Of a stretch of DNA of 5,244 bases, positions 1 to 5,244 are shown in pieces; within the stretch, counting starts at the first letter, position 1, and each line of letters starts with the position of its first letter. A model generated the notes under the pieces. It worked only from the letters and a program-made list of their open reading frames with translations, made no database searches and was not told where the DNA came from. The stretch lies in assembly GCA_023393575.1 (NCBI GenBank), contig JAEWKX010000328.1, positions 1-5,244 of the forward strand, in the 5' to 3' direction. The stretch is from Pseudomonadota bacterium (GTDB lineage: Bacteria; Pseudomonadota; Alphaproteobacteria; Rhizobiales; Rhizobiaceae). The translations under genes and the position numbers were made by a program.

Positions 1-1
1 A

Positions 2-304
2 GCCGGCCTCGACCGTCTCATCCGCGCCGGCTACCACCTGCTCGACCTCATCACCTACTTCACCGTGGGCCCGAAGGAGACGCGCGCCTGGACGATCGTC
101 CGCGGCACCAAGGCTCCGCAGGCGGCAGGCGTCATCCATACGGATTTCGAGCGCGGCTTCATTCGCGCCTTCACCATCGGCTACGACGATTACATCGCCT
201 ACAAGGGCGAAGTGGGCGCGAAGGAGGCCGGCAAGGGCCGCGACGAAGGCAAGGAATACGTCGTCCACGATGGCGACGTCATCCACTTCCGCTTCAACAC
301 CTGA
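2..304 (+). CDS. ychF: Redox-independent ribosome-binding GTPase/ATPase YchF, C-terminal part (5' end outside the window)
   Basis: This is the last 100 codons of YchF (also EngD; OLA1 in eukaryotes), an Obg-related P-loop nucleotidase that prefers ATP in characterised members and binds ribosomes. The reading frame is open from base 2 and ends at TGA 302-304. What remains is the C-terminal TGS domain: the stretch [19 protein letters not shown] is followed by the signature run [19 protein letters not shown] and the near-invariant ending [11 protein letters not shown]. The P-loop, switch regions and coiled-coil arm lie upstream, outside the window. Nothing in the visible part is broken, and the end matches the family's usual C-terminus. 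The gene converges on the DUF2892 gene, with 55 bp between the two stop codons and a GC-rich hairpin in that gap. Identification rests on direct recognition of the C-terminal signature. Confidence 0.96.
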   Translation, partial: AGLDRLIRAGYHLLDLITYFTVGPKETRAWTIVRGTKAPQAAGVIHTDFERGFIRAFTIGYDDYIAYKGEVGAKEAGKGRDEGKEYVVHDGDVIHFRFNT

Positions 305-311
305 GAATCCC

Positions 312-342
312 CCGCAGGCGCCGAACTCCCCGGCGCCCGCGG
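312..342. terminator. GC-rich hairpin between convergent genes, possible bidirectional terminator
   Basis: Arms 312-323 (CCGCAGGCGCCG) and 331-342 (CGGCGCCCGCGG) pair in 11 of 12 positions, with one A/C mismatch at 316/338 and a 7-nt loop. It begins 8 bp after the ychF stop and ends 18 bp from the stop of the converging DUF2892 gene, where a shared terminator is expected. There is no T-run on either strand, so it is not a textbook intrinsic terminator. It could act as a 3'-end-stabilising structure or a U-tract-less terminator. Confidence 0.45.
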
Positions 343-359
343 AGGCTCGAGGGGCAAGG

Positions 360-569
360 TTAGCGCACCTTCTTCATCGGGCAGGTCGAGATCCCGAAAA
401 GGGAATAGAGCGGGCAGGTCAAGAACAGCCCCGTCACGAGCGGAACGATGCCGATCAGCGCGGCATAGCGCCAGGGCGATTCCGGATAGACGAAAAACAG
501 CGACAACAGCACGATCCCGACAATGATGCGGATGATCCGGCCCATGGATCCGACGTTCTTGGCAAACAT
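360..569 (-). CDS. DUF2892 (YgaP-like transmembrane domain) small inner-membrane protein
   Basis: A 69-residue protein with two predicted membrane helices (about residues 12-28 and 35-55), joined by a short turn containing YPESPW. It starts FAKNVGSMGRIIRIIVG, the typical opening of DUF2892 proteins, and ends with CPLYSLFGISTCP (52-64) and a short basic tail. In E. coli this type of membrane domain is fused to a rhodanese sulfurtransferase in YgaP; here it stands alone. Cys52 and Cys63 each sit in a T-C-P motif at the end of helix 2. The ATG at 569 has a purine-rich ribosome site (AGGGGAAG) a few bases upstream. It lies 68 bp behind the Crp/Fnr-type regulator on the same strand and is probably co-transcribed with it or controlled by it. 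Biochemical function is unknown; a role in sulfur or thiol handling is inference only. Confidence 0.88.
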   Translation of the reverse strand: MFAKNVGSMGRIIRIIVGIVLLSLFFVYPESPWRYAALIGIVPLVTGLFLTCPLYSLFGISTCPMKKVR

Positions 570-628
570 GACGCTTCCCCTTTCTCCCTTGGCTGAACGA
601 AGCCTAGCCGAAGGCCGCCGGAACGTCG

Positions 629-641
629 GTGACTAAGTCAC
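629..641. promoter_or_regulatory. 13-nt perfect palindrome GTGACTAAGTCAC overlapping the regulator's stop codon, possible operator
   Basis: The arms GTGACT and AGTCAC surround a central A. Read on the minus strand it is TGTGA-N5-TCACC, close to the Crp-type pattern TGTGA-N6-TCACA but one base short in the spacer. It includes the stop codon of the Crp/Fnr-type gene and lies 60 bp upstream of the DUF2892 start, where an operator for the downstream gene could sit. A palindrome of this size is expected about once by chance in 5 kb, so support is weak. Confidence 0.2.
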
Positions 642-1306
642 AGAACGGCTTCCGCCTCGCCCGCAAGCCGTTGCAGGCCGGTTCTGTCACGGATGCGGAT
701 GCGCCCGCGTTCGCTCTCGATCAGTCCCTTCGATGCGAGAGCCTCCAGCCGGCGCGAGACGACTTCCCGTGCCGAGCCGATCGAAACCGCGAGTTCCTGA
801 TGCGTCGCGGCAATCTCGCCGTGCGGTCCCGCGCGTTCGAGCAGCGTCCGGGCAAGCCTCTGGCCGACCGAAACGAAGGCCACCTGCTCCAGGAGGAACA
901 TCAGGTCGGAGAGGCGCGCGGCAAAAGCGCCGAAGACGAAGCTGCGGAAGGCCGGGGATTCCGATATCAGCGCCTCGAACTGCGCCCGCGGAACCATAAC
1001 CGCGGACAGATCTGTCTCGGCGATCGCCTCGCCGGCATAATGGGCCTGGCCGAGAACGCCGAGCGTGGTCTGAACGCAGGTCTGGCCGGGAGACACGGAG
1101 TACAGCAGCATCTCACGGCCGTTCCGGCCGGTCAGATAGACGCCGATCCTGCCGGAGACGAGGACGACGAAGGCCTGCGCCTCGTCGCCCGGCCGGAACA
1201 GCACCGTTCCGCGCGCCACCTGCGCCGGCCGGGGGGCGTCGAGAACCGCACGCGCCTGCGGATCCAGCAACCTGAGGAAATCCGCCTGATCCAGCCAGCC
1301 TCCCAT
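638..1306 (-). CDS. Crp/Fnr-family transcriptional regulator without cAMP or Fe-S ligands
   Basis: A 222-residue one-component regulator. Residues 1 to about 115 form the cNMP-binding-like beta-barrel (GTVLFRPGDEAQAFVVLVSG at 33-52), about 115-148 the dimerisation helix, and 149-222 a winged helix-turn-helix. The recognition helix reads SAREVVSRRLEAL (178-190): Arg180, Glu181 and Arg185 match Crp, while Ser184 matches FNR's E-x-x-S-R. The phosphate-binding loop lacks the Crp E...R-S signature (GQTCVQTTLGVLGQAHYAGE at 74-93), so cAMP binding is unlikely. With a single cysteine (Cys77) it cannot hold an FNR-type 4Fe-4S cluster. I chose ATG 1306 because AAGGAG lies 5 nt before it; a GTG at 1327 would add seven residues but has a weaker ribosome site. 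It is followed by the DUF2892 gene and diverges from the MaoC pair, so it may control either. Family is certain; signal and targets are unknown. Confidence 0.92.
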   Translation of the reverse strand: MGGWLDQADFLRLLDPQARAVLDAPRPAQVARGTVLFRPGDEAQAFVVLVSGRIGVYLTGRNGREMLLYSVSPGQTCVQTTLGVLGQAHYAGEAIAETDLSAVMVPRAQFEALISESPAFRSFVFGAFAARLSDLMFLLEQVAFVSVGQRLARTLLERAGPHGEIAATHQELAVSIGSAREVVSRRLEALASKGLIESERGRIRIRDRTGLQRLAGEAEAVL

Positions 1307-1373
1307 GCACGCTCCTTGAATTTGCACCCCTGCCCCGCCATTGTGCCATGCGGAATCGGCAAGAGGAATCCGG
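1307..1373. promoter_or_regulatory. Divergent intergenic spacer that should carry promoters of the regulator and the MaoC operon
   Basis: These 67 bp separate two divergent start codons, so promoters for both directions should lie here or slightly inside the genes. The minus-strand ribosome site AAGGAG lies next to the regulator start, and the plus-strand AGAGGA lies about 7 nt before the MaoC start. I found no convincing -35/-10 pair and no FNR-type TTGAT-N4-ATCAA box. The call rests on gene orientation alone. Confidence 0.45.
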
Positions 1374-1844
1374 ATGACGGAACCAGATTATCATTTTGAG
1401 GACTTTACGCCCGGACGTATCTTTCCCCTGCCGGAGCGACAGGTGAGCGCCGAGGAGATCGTCGCGTTCGCGGCGGAGTTTGATCCGCAGCCCATGCATC
1501 TCGACGAGGCGGCGGGCAAGGCCAGCATCCTCGGCGGCCTGTCCGCCTCCGGCTGGCATACGGGCAGCATGTTCATGCGCATGATGTATGACGGGTGGCT
1601 GTCGCGGTCGTCTTCGGAAGGTTCACCCGGCATCGAGTTCATGGAATGGAAGAAACCGGTTCTGGCCAGTGACACGCTTTCCGGGCGGTCGACGGTGGTA
1701 GCCAGCCGCGTGCTGCGCTCGCGGCCCGGCATCGGCCTCGTAACCTTCCTGCACGAGGTGGAGAACCAGCGGCGCGAGGTCGTGATGAAGGGCGAAAACC
1801 CGATCATGATGCGTCTTCGTTCTCCGGACGGAGTACCGGCATGA
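1374..1844 (+). CDS. MaoC-like hot-dog-fold dehydratase/hydratase, first of a tandem pair
   Basis: A 156-residue single hot-dog-fold protein of the MaoC/(R)-specific enoyl-CoA hydratase family. Members usually add water to, or remove it from, the double bond of an acyl-CoA or related thioester in the cytosol. The catalytic Asp-x4-His pair is visible as FDPQPMHLDEAA (Asp37, His42), followed by LSASGWHT (56-63), a stretch typical of this subfamily. The canonical N-P before the His is Q-P here. A later block (WKKPVLASD, then SRPGIG at 116-121) fits the second half of the hot-dog fold. ATG 1374 is chosen because AGAGGA precedes it and the protein then opens with YHFEDFTPG, as related proteins do; an in-frame TTG at 1341 would add 11 unlikely residues. 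The stop overlaps the next gene's ATG, so the two are translationally coupled. The substrate cannot be read from sequence. Confidence 0.9.
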   Translation: MTEPDYHFEDFTPGRIFPLPERQVSAEEIVAFAAEFDPQPMHLDEAAGKASILGGLSASGWHTGSMFMRMMYDGWLSRSSSEGSPGIEFMEWKKPVLASDTLSGRSTVVASRVLRSRPGIGLVTFLHEVENQRREVVMKGENPIMMRLRSPDGVPA

Positions 1845-2308
1845 GGCTGATCGAACTGTCGCCGCCCGGCAAGAAGGTCATCACCGGAACCCTGCTCTTC
1901 ACGGCCGAGGACATCATCCGCTTTGCCCGTCAGTATGACCCGCAGCCCTTCCACACCGACCCGGAGGCGGCAAGGCACTCCGTCTTCGGCGCTCTCTGCG
2001 CCTCCGGCTGGCACACCTGCGCCGGCTGGATGAAGTGCTACGTCGCCTACTGGGATGCCGAGGTGGCGAGGCTGGAGAGCGAAGGCCTAGTCGCACCGAA
2101 GCTCGGCCCCTCGGCCGGCTTCCGGAAGCTGCAATGGCTGAAGCCTGTCTATGCCGGCGACAGCATAACCTATTCGGTCGAGGTGGTGGAAAGCCGCGGG
2201 CTCATGTCACGCCCCGGCACCTGGATCAATCTCACGACGAACGAGGGCGTGAACCAGCACGGCGAGGTCGTGATGCGCTACGACGGCACCGTGCTCGAAT
2301 TTGAGTAA
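1841..2308 (+). CDS. MaoC-like hot-dog-fold dehydratase/hydratase, second of a tandem pair
   Basis: A 155-residue protein homologous to its upstream neighbour. Both share the pattern D-P-Q-P-x-H-x-D, the ASGWHT block, W-x-K-P-V, S-R-P-G, and N-Q followed by E-V-V-M in the same order. The catalytic Asp33 and His38 are present, so both members of the pair look active. This differs from some heterodimeric hydratases such as mycobacterial HadAB/HadBC, where only one subunit keeps the active site. It starts inside the stop of the first gene (ATGA at 1841-1844), with ribosome site GGAG 8 nt upstream inside that gene. Relative to its neighbour it carries an insertion around residues 70-90 (YWDAEVARLESEGLVAPKLG). 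It ends 24 bp from the stop of the converging apt gene, and I see no clear terminator there. The pair probably arose by duplication and may assemble together; that is inference. Confidence 0.9.
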   Translation: MRLIELSPPGKKVITGTLLFTAEDIIRFARQYDPQPFHTDPEAARHSVFGALCASGWHTCAGWMKCYVAYWDAEVARLESEGLVAPKLGPSAGFRKLQWLKPVYAGDSITYSVEVVESRGLMSRPGTWINLTTNEGVNQHGEVVMRYDGTVLEFE

Positions 2309-2332
2309 GGCGCCGGCGGCTGTGTGCGGGGC

Positions 2333-2872
2333 CTAGTGTCCGTCAAACTCCATCAGCGTCCGCACCTCGACACCGAGCGCCTCGAGCTTCCTGCGTCCGC
2401 CCAGATCGGGTAGATCGATGACGAAGCAGGCGGAGACGATCTCCGCCCCCTGCCGGCGCAGGAGCTTGACCGCCCCTTCCGCGGTGCCGCCGGTGGCGAT
2501 CAGGTCATCCGTCAGGATCACCTTGTCGCCGGGCTCGACCGCATCGACATGCATCTCCATCTCGTCCATGCCGTATTCCAGGCTGTAGGCGATCCGTACC
2601 GTCTCGTGCGGCAGCTTGCCCTTCTTGCGGATCGGGACGAACCCTGCCGACAGCTGGTGGGCAAGCGCGCCGCCGAGGATGAAACCCCGCGCCTCGATTC
2701 CGGCGATCCTGTCGACGCCAAGCCCGGCATAGGGCCTCACCAGTTCATCGACCGCCTGACGGAAGGCAGCCGCATCTCCGAGCAGGGTCGTGATGTCGCG
2801 GAAGATGATGCCCGGCTTCGGATAGTCCACGATCGAGCGGACGGAGGCAGCGAGGTCGATGGGCTTGGTCAT
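2333..2872 (-). CDS. apt: Adenine phosphoribosyltransferase
   Basis: A 179-residue enzyme of purine salvage: adenine plus PRPP gives AMP and pyrophosphate in the cytosol. The PRPP-binding motif is [17 protein letters not shown] (118-134), with the acidic pair Asp122-Asp123 and the ATGGT loop. Upstream are FRDITTLL (24-31), typical of bacterial Apt, the IEARGF base-binding region (59-64), and the flexible hood from KKGKLPHE to SLEYG, with Glu99 at the usual catalytic position. Length is standard for the family and the frame is intact. The ATG at 2872 has only a weak ribosome site (CGGAT about 6 nt upstream). It lies downstream of petC on the same strand, but a strong terminator stands between them, so it probably has its own promoter in 2873-2935 or depends on readthrough. 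The best candidate (TTGGGA, 17 nt, TACGTT) is poor and overlaps the terminator stem. Confidence 0.97.
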   Translation of the reverse strand: MTKPIDLAASVRSIVDYPKPGIIFRDITTLLGDAAAFRQAVDELVRPYAGLGVDRIAGIEARGFILGGALAHQLSAGFVPIRKKGKLPHETVRIAYSLEYGMDEMEMHVDAVEPGDKVILTDDLIATGGTAEGAVKLLRRQGAEIVSACFVIDLPDLGGRRKLEALGVEVRTLMEFDGH

Positions 2873-2935
2873 GGGAATCCGACGGGCTCGAAGGGAAAGC
2901 GGCTGATGGAAACGTATCGACTTATTCGACGTCTC

Positions 2936-2975
2936 CCAACAAAAAAGGCGACCCGGAGGTCGCCTTTTTTGTTGG
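2936..2975 (-). terminator. Intrinsic terminator of the petABC operon, 18-bp perfect stem
   Basis: Arms 2936-2953 and 2958-2975 pair perfectly over 18 bp with a 4-nt loop. The core GGCGACC/GGTCGCC is flanked by six A on one side and six T on the other, so an RNA from either strand has a GC stem followed by a U-run. It begins 17 nt after the petC stop. On the minus strand the loop is TCCG closed by C-G, a UNCG-type stable tetraloop. It separates petC from apt, whose start is 63 bp further on. Confidence 0.95.
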
Positions 2976-2992
2976 ACAGCCGAGGCCCTGCC

Positions 2993-3871
2993 TCAGTGCT
3001 CCTTGCTCGCATAGACCGACTTTTTCGTCAGGTAGATAAGCCCGGTGAAGATCAGCAGGAAGACCATGACCATGAAGCCGGTGCGCTTGCGGTCCTCGAG
3101 ATGCGGCTCGGCGGCCCACATCAGGAATGCCGACACGTCCTTCGAATACTGGTCCAGCGTCTCCGGCGAGCCGTCGTCGTAGGTAATCTGGCCGTCGGAG
3201 AGCGGCGGGGCCATCGCCAGCGAAGCCGAGGCGATGAAATACGGGTTGTAGTAGGTGCCTTCCGGCACTTCCACCCCTTCCGGCGGCTCCTGGTACCCCG
3301 TCAGCAGCGAATAGATGTAGTCCGGTCCGCCTTCCTGGTACTGCGTGAAGATGTCGAACACGAACTGCGGGAAGCCGCGGGTCACGCCGCGCGCCTTGGC
3401 GATCAGCGAGAAGTCGGGCGGAGCCGCACCGTTGTTGGAGGCGGCTGCGGCCTGCACGTTCGGGAACGGCGACGGGAAGTGATCCGACGGAACGGCGGTC
3501 CGCTCGAACATGTCGCCGTCGTCGTTGGGGCCGTCCGTCACCTGGTAGTTGGCGGCAAACGCCTTCACCTGCTCCTCGGAATAGCCGAGATCCTCCAGTG
3601 TGCGGAAGGAGACCAGCGACATCGAATGGCAGGCGGAACAGACCTCGGTGAAGACCTTCAGGCCGCGCTGCAACTGCCCCTTGTCGTAGTGACCGAAGGG
3701 ACCGGCAAAGCTCCAGTCGACTTCCCTCGGGTGCTTCAGCGGGTAATGCGGGGCCGCACCTTCCGCATGGGCCTCGCCCTCTGCCGCATGCTCGTCCTGC
3801 GCCAGGGCGGCGGTGAAGCCGAGACCCGCCACGAAGGCCAGCGAAAGGAGGCTTGTAACAAGCTTTTTCAT
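2993..3871 (-). CDS. petC: Cytochrome c1, haem-containing subunit of the cytochrome bc1 complex
   Basis: A 292-residue precursor of cytochrome c1 (also fbcC), which takes electrons from the Rieske protein and passes them to cytochrome c on the periplasmic face. It has an N-terminal signal peptide (MKKLVTS, then a hydrophobic stretch, likely cut after ALA at 24), the covalent haem motif CSACH (78-82), the axial Met220 in the LAMAPPLSDG stretch, and one C-terminal membrane anchor (about 264-281) ending in a basic tail. Residues 26-42 are rich in Ala, Glu and His. ATG 3871 is chosen because it opens the signal peptide; the frame stays open far upstream, but that part only overlaps petB. It follows petB with a 25-bp gap and a modest ribosome site (GAGAGGGA). 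The separate gene contrasts with the fused b-c1 product (fbcH) of Bradyrhizobium. A strong terminator follows. Confidence 0.97.
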   Translation of the reverse strand: MKKLVTSLLSLAFVAGLGFTAALAQDEHAAEGEAHAEGAAPHYPLKHPREVDWSFAGPFGHYDKGQLQRGLKVFTEVCSACHSMSLVSFRTLEDLGYSEEQVKAFAANYQVTDGPNDDGDMFERTAVPSDHFPSPFPNVQAAAASNNGAAPPDFSLIAKARGVTRGFPQFVFDIFTQYQEGGPDYIYSLLTGYQEPPEGVEVPEGTYYNPYFIASASLAMAPPLSDGQITYDDGSPETLDQYSKDVSAFLMWAAEPHLEDRKRTGFMVMVFLLIFTGLIYLTKKSVYASKEH

Positions 3872-3896
3872 AATTCTTATTCCCTCTCGGTCTCGG

Positions 3897-5189
3897 CTAT
3901 CGGACGCTCGCTTCGGTGGGCGGCAGCTTTTCCATGTCGGACTTGTTCTTCTTCGCGAGCACCGCCTCGGTGATCGAGTTCGGAATGCGCCGGGGCGTTT
4001 CGAACAGGCCGAGAAGCGGCATGATGACGAGGAAGAAGCCGAAGTAGTAGAGCGTGCCGAGCTGCGACAGGATGACATAGATGCCTTCCGCCGGCATGGC
4101 GCCGAGCCAGCCCAGCATGATCGCATCGGCCACGAAGATCCAGAAGAACAGCTTGTACCAGGGACGATACACGGCCGAGCGGACCTTGGACGTGTCGAGC
4201 CAGGGCAGGAAGAACAGCACGATGATCGAGCCGAACATCACCAGCACGCCGCCGAGCTTGGAGTCGATCGGGCCGACGTTGAAGGTGATGGCGCGCAGCA
4301 TCGCGTAGAACGGCAGGTAGTACCTTTCCGGAACGATGTGGGCAGGCGTCTTCAGGGCGTCGGCCGGGATGTAGTTGTCCGGGTGGCCGAGATAGTTCGG
4401 CATGTAGAAGATGAACCATGCGTAGACGATCAGGAAGACCGATACGCCGAGCGCGTCCTTCAGCGTCGCATAGGGCGTGAAGGCGACGGTGTCCGTCTTG
4501 GTCTTGACCTCGACGCCGGTCGGGTTCGTCTGGCCCGTGACGTGCAGCGCCCAGACGTGCAGCACGACGACGCCGGCGATCATGAACGGCAGCAGGTAGT
4601 GCAGCGAGAAGAAGCGGTTCAGCGTCGGCTGGTCGACGGCGAAGCCGCCGAGCAGGAACTGCTGGATCCACTCGCCGACCAGCGGGAAGGCGGAGAAGAA
4701 GCCGGTGATCACGGTCGCGCCCCAGAAGGACATCTGACCCCAGGGCAGAACGTAGCCCATGAAGCCGGTCGCCATCATCAGGAGGTAGATTACGACGCCG
4801 AGGATCCAGAGGATTTCGCGGGGCGCCTTGTAGGAGCCGTAGTAGAGGCCGCGGGCGATATGCAGGTAGACGGCGATGAAGAAGAACGACGCGCCGTTGG
4901 CATGCATGTAGCGCAGCAGCCAACCGTGGTTGACGTCGCGCATGATCTTCTCGACCGAGTTGAATGCCACCGTCGTCTCGGCCGCATAATGCATGGCGAG
5001 AACAACGCCCGTGAGGATCTGGACGATCAGCATGACCGACAGCATGGCGCCGAAGGTATAGGCATAGTTCAGGTTGCGGGGGACGGGGTAGGAGACGAAG
5101 CTGTCATGGATCATGCGCGGCAATGGAAGCCGCGAGTCGATCCATTTCTCGATGCCGGAAGCCGGCTGGTATGTGGAATGACCGCTCAT
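3897..5189 (-). CDS. petB: Cytochrome b, quinol-oxidising membrane subunit of the cytochrome bc1 complex
   Basis: A 430-residue integral membrane protein (also fbcB) with eight predicted helices and both quinone sites. The four haem ligands are visible: His96 and His110 in helix B ([11 protein letters not shown]...YLH) and His197 and His211 in helix D. By analogy with Rhodobacter, 96/197 should bind haem bL and 110/211 haem bH. The cd1 region of the Qo site is present ([18 protein letters not shown], 145-162). The usual PEWY motif reads PERY at 287-290: the catalytic Glu288 and Tyr290 are kept but Trp is replaced by Arg (codon AGG). Length is normal for bacterial cytochrome b. ATG 5189 has TGAGGGG 9 nt upstream, and the TGA of that site is the petA stop. 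The gene sits between petA (13-bp gap) and petC (25-bp gap) in one operon. Identity is certain; the Qo substitution needs checking. Confidence 0.98.
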   Translation of the reverse strand: MSGHSTYQPASGIEKWIDSRLPLPRMIHDSFVSYPVPRNLNYAYTFGAMLSVMLIVQILTGVVLAMHYAAETTVAFNSVEKIMRDVNHGWLLRYMHANGASFFFIAVYLHIARGLYYGSYKAPREILWILGVVIYLLMMATGFMGYVLPWGQMSFWGATVITGFFSAFPLVGEWIQQFLLGGFAVDQPTLNRFFSLHYLLPFMIAGVVVLHVWALHVTGQTNPTGVEVKTKTDTVAFTPYATLKDALGVSVFLIVYAWFIFYMPNYLGHPDNYIPADALKTPAHIVPERYYLPFYAMLRAITFNVGPIDSKLGGVLVMFGSIIVLFFLPWLDTSKVRSAVYRPWYKLFFWIFVADAIMLGWLGAMPAEGIYVILSQLGTLYYFGFFLVIMPLLGLFETPRRIPNSITEAVLAKKNKSDMEKLPPTEASVR

Positions 5190-5198
5190 TATCTAGAA

Positions 5199-5205
5199 CC
5201 CCTCA
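5199..5205 (-). promoter_or_regulatory. petB ribosome binding site overlapping the petA stop codon
   Basis: On the minus strand these bases read TGAGGGG. The first three are the petA stop codon and GAGGGG is a Shine-Dalgarno-like sequence 9 nt before the petB ATG. Ribosomes ending petA therefore finish on the petB initiation site, which suggests translational coupling of the two subunits. Confidence 0.6.
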
Positions 5206-5244
5206 CCCGATCTGGATCACTGTGTCGGACGTAAACGTGAAAGT
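5203..5244 (-). CDS. petA: Rieske iron-sulfur protein of the bc1 complex, last 13 residues (5' end outside the window)
   Basis: Read on the minus strand from the window edge, the frame gives TFTFTSDTVIQIG followed by TGA at 5205-5203. This resembles the C-terminal end of Rieske proteins, where a last beta strand carries an F-x-S-D pattern and the chain ends in Gly (bovine Rieske ends similarly). The position, 13 bp upstream of petB on the same strand, is where petA (fbcF) lies in alphaproteobacterial petABC operons. The Fe-S cluster motifs and the membrane helix are outside the window. The call combines a short C-terminal match with strong context. Confidence 0.85.
   Translation of the reverse strand, partial: TFTFTSDTVIQIG

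Noticed and set aside
1307..1373. Search for an FNR box (TTGAT-N4-ATCAA) in the divergent spacer
   Set aside because: TTGAA occurs near 1316, but there is no matching second half-site at the right distance.
629..1399. Plus-strand open frame of 256 codons opposite the Crp/Fnr gene
   Set aside because: It is antisense to a clear regulator gene, Arg-rich and without domain features, and has no supporting ribosome site.
2309..2332. Possible terminator between the second MaoC gene and apt
   Set aside because: The 24-bp gap contains GCCGGC and G-rich sequence but no stem of useful length and no T-run.
3851..3863. 13-nt palindrome GCTTGTAACAAGC just inside petC
   Set aside because: It lies in signal-peptide codons 3-7. 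About one such odd palindrome is expected by chance in 5 kb, and no regulatory context supports it.
2549..3973. Plus-strand open frame of 474 codons opposite apt and petC
   Set aside because: It runs through the petC terminator and is antisense to two well-identified genes. The composition is biased and no family is recognisable.
2993..4126. N-terminally extended cytochrome c1 of 377 residues
   Set aside because: The extra 85 residues overlap the petB 3' end in another frame and precede an obvious signal peptide. The ATG at 3871 gives the normal cytochrome c1 precursor.
3813..5234. Plus-strand open frame of 473 codons opposite petB and petC
   Set aside because: It is antisense to petB and part of petC. 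Its product is rich in Arg, Asp, Glu, Gln and His with no recognisable domain, as expected when a GC-rich membrane protein gene is read backwards.

Overview
The window is a compact stretch of GC-rich chromosome, most likely from an alphaproteobacterium of the Rhizobiaceae or a close relative (Hyphomicrobiales). This rests on the protein style of the cytochrome bc1 subunits, on separate petB and petC genes (Bradyrhizobium carries a fused fbcH instead), and on apt placed just behind petC. I did not search a database, so the genus is open. Most of it is ordinary housekeeping sequence. I see no mobile element, CRISPR array, phage gene, tRNA or rRNA, and no clearly new multi-gene system.

Layout, left to right. 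(1) Positions 2-304, plus strand: the last 100 codons of ychF. (2) Positions 360-1306, minus strand: a Crp/Fnr-type regulator followed by a 69-residue two-helix membrane protein of the DUF2892 type. The pair converges on ychF, with a GC-rich hairpin in the gap. (3) Positions 1374-2308, plus strand: two tandem MaoC-like hot-dog hydratase genes with an ATGA overlap, diverging from the regulator across a 67-bp spacer. (4) Positions 2333-2872, minus strand: apt, adenine phosphoribosyltransferase. (5) Positions 2936-2975: a strong 18-bp-stem terminator. (6) Positions 2993-5244, minus strand: petC (cytochrome c1), petB (cytochrome b) and the last 13 codons plus stop of petA (Rieske protein), in operon order petA-petB-petC.

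How the genes work together. The petABC products form the cytochrome bc1 complex, which oxidises quinol and reduces cytochrome c in the aerobic respiratory chain. The hairpin behind petC ends that operon and separates it from apt (purine salvage). The regulator and the DUF2892 protein probably form a small operon. The regulator lacks the cAMP-binding residues and the Fe-S cysteines of classical Crp and FNR but has one cysteine in its sensor domain, and its partner has two T-C-P motifs, so a thiol or sulfur-related signal is a testable guess. The two MaoC-like proteins probably act on a shared acyl-CoA-type substrate, perhaps as a heteromer.

Most worth a second look: the Qo-site motif of cytochrome b reads PERY instead of the usual PEWY; the regulator/DUF2892 pair; and the petC terminator, whose loop is a C(UCCG)G tetraloop on the petC transcript.
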